Below, piece by piece: positions 63,436 to 64,000 of a stretch of 64,000 bases of DNA (positions within the stretch are counted from its first letter, which is position 1; each line of letters opens with the position of its first letter). The translations under genes and the position numbers were made by a program. This stretch comes from Glutamicibacter uratoxydans (GTDB lineage: Bacteria; Actinomycetota; Actinomycetes; Actinomycetales; Micrococcaceae). The notes under the pieces were generated by a model that made no database searches, was not told the origin of the DNA, and saw only the letters and a program-made list of their open reading frames with translations. Where the stretch lies: positions 1-64,000 of the forward strand of contig NZ_BJNY01000015.1 of NCBI RefSeq assembly GCF_006539925.1, given 5' to 3'.

Positions 63436-64000
63436 TCACAGTTTATGCTCGACCTCATCCAGTCCCAGCCATGAAGCCATCATGGTAAGTTCACTGGCGA
63501 GTTGGCGCTCAATTTCAGGATCCGACTCTTGCTCATAGTGCACAGATTGCACTTTGAGCACTTGCTTCTGCCGTTCAGCTTTCAGATCAATACGCCCCAC
63601 GAATTTCTCGCCGAGCAAAATCGGATACACGTAGTATCCGTAGCGGCGCTGCGGCTGCGGGACGTAGATCTCTACGCGATAGTTGAAGTCGAAGAACGCT
63701 TCTAGGCGCCGGCGATTGAAAACCATCGAGTCAAAGGGCGAGAGCAGGCGCAGGTCGTCATCGATTTTGCGTGGGATAGATGTACCAGGCAGCAGGTAGC
63801 ATTGCTTGCTGATCCCCCGGACCGAAACTGACTCGACTTGTCCGCGCTGGCTCATGTGTTCGAGCTGGGCTCCAACCAGCTTGAGTGGAAGCCTGAAGTA
63901 CTCTGCAATGCAGTGATCGGTCCCGATGCCCTGGGAACGCAGGGAACGAAGAATCAACCGCTCCAATGCGGCCTCTGGAACCACTGGCGCACCGTCTCCA
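63436..64000 (-). CDS. YcaQ-like winged-helix DNA glycosylase family protein (partial)
   Basis: Only the C-terminal part is in the window; the frame runs off the right edge. It matches the end of the YcaQ/AlkX family, which unhooks interstrand DNA crosslinks. The diagnostic block LLSPFDSMVFNRRRLEAFF is followed by YRVEIYVPQPQRRYGYYVYP and LLGEKFVGRIDLKAERQ. The upstream part with GIGTDHCIAEYFRLP looks like one of the winged-helix repeats. The catalytic residues of the family lie further toward the N-terminus and cannot be checked. It is 132 bases upstream of secA on the same strand. Confidence 0.82.
   Translation of the reverse strand, partial: GDGAPVVPEAALERLILRSLRSQGIGTDHCIAEYFRLPLKLVGAQLEHMSQRGQVESVSVRGISKQCYLLPGTSIPRKIDDDLRLLSPFDSMVFNRRRLEAFFDFNYRVEIYVPQPQRRYGYYVYPILLGEKFVGRIDLKAERQKQVLKVQSVHYEQESDPEIERQLASELTMMASWLGLDEVEHKL

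Overview
The window is a stretch of ordinary chromosome from a high-GC actinobacterium. Gene content and order point to the Micrococcaceae (Arthrobacter or Glutamicibacter type). The evidence is a division and cell-wall cluster running mraZ-rsmH-ftsL-ftsI-murE-murF-mraY-murD-ftsW-murG-murC-ftsQ-ftsZ-pgeF-sepF-yggT-wag31, a lipoate/glutamine synthetase block arranged as in mycobacteria (sucB, lipB, lipA, DUF4191, RDD, glnA, glnE, glnA2), a 1611-residue NAD-type glutamate dehydrogenase, and a MurE whose specificity motif is not the diaminopimelate form, which fits an L-lysine wall. The genus is inferred. I see no phage, insertion sequence, CRISPR array, tRNA or rRNA.

Layout. 0.2-8.2 kb: E3 and E2 of the 2-oxoacid dehydrogenases, a small membrane protein, an atypical membrane Ser/Thr kinase, then lipB and lipA, which make the lipoyl cofactor carried by E2. 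8.3-15.9 kb: nitrogen assimilation, with glnA behind a well-formed GlnR box and an opposing glnA2-glnE-DUF1990 operon. 16-25.4 kb: panB, a SPOR-like protein, map, nrdR, hisD, dnaE, a pseudouridine synthase and lspA. 25.5-44.4 kb: the division and cell-wall cluster on the minus strand. It reads from an mraZ promoter covered by four 10-bp-spaced repeats, a clear MraZ autoregulatory operator. 44.7-50.2 kb: a DUF3040 protein, dinB with a LexA-like box, a polyprenyl diphosphate synthase, an Rv2175c-like regulator and a five-LysM lytic transglycosylase. 50.2-56.6 kb: gdh followed nine bases later by a PdtaS-type histidine kinase. 56.6-64 kb: a module of an unknown protein, a SAF protein and a CpaE-like ATPase, diverging from a LysM membrane protein and an Rv3235-family protein, then secA and the end of a YcaQ-like gene.

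Gene expression shows three patterns. At least nine genes have a TAnnnT hexamer 6-7 bases before the start codon and no Shine-Dalgarno sequence, as expected for leaderless transcripts. Most convergent gene pairs share one long, nearly perfect hairpin that can end transcription in both directions. The cell-wall cluster is tightly packed, with 1-, 3- and 4-base junctions or overlaps.

No wholly new system stands out. The best leads are the mraZ operator geometry, the GlnR and LexA sites, the kinase with a degenerate DFG motif and no glycine loop, and the CpaE-like/SAF module of unknown role.
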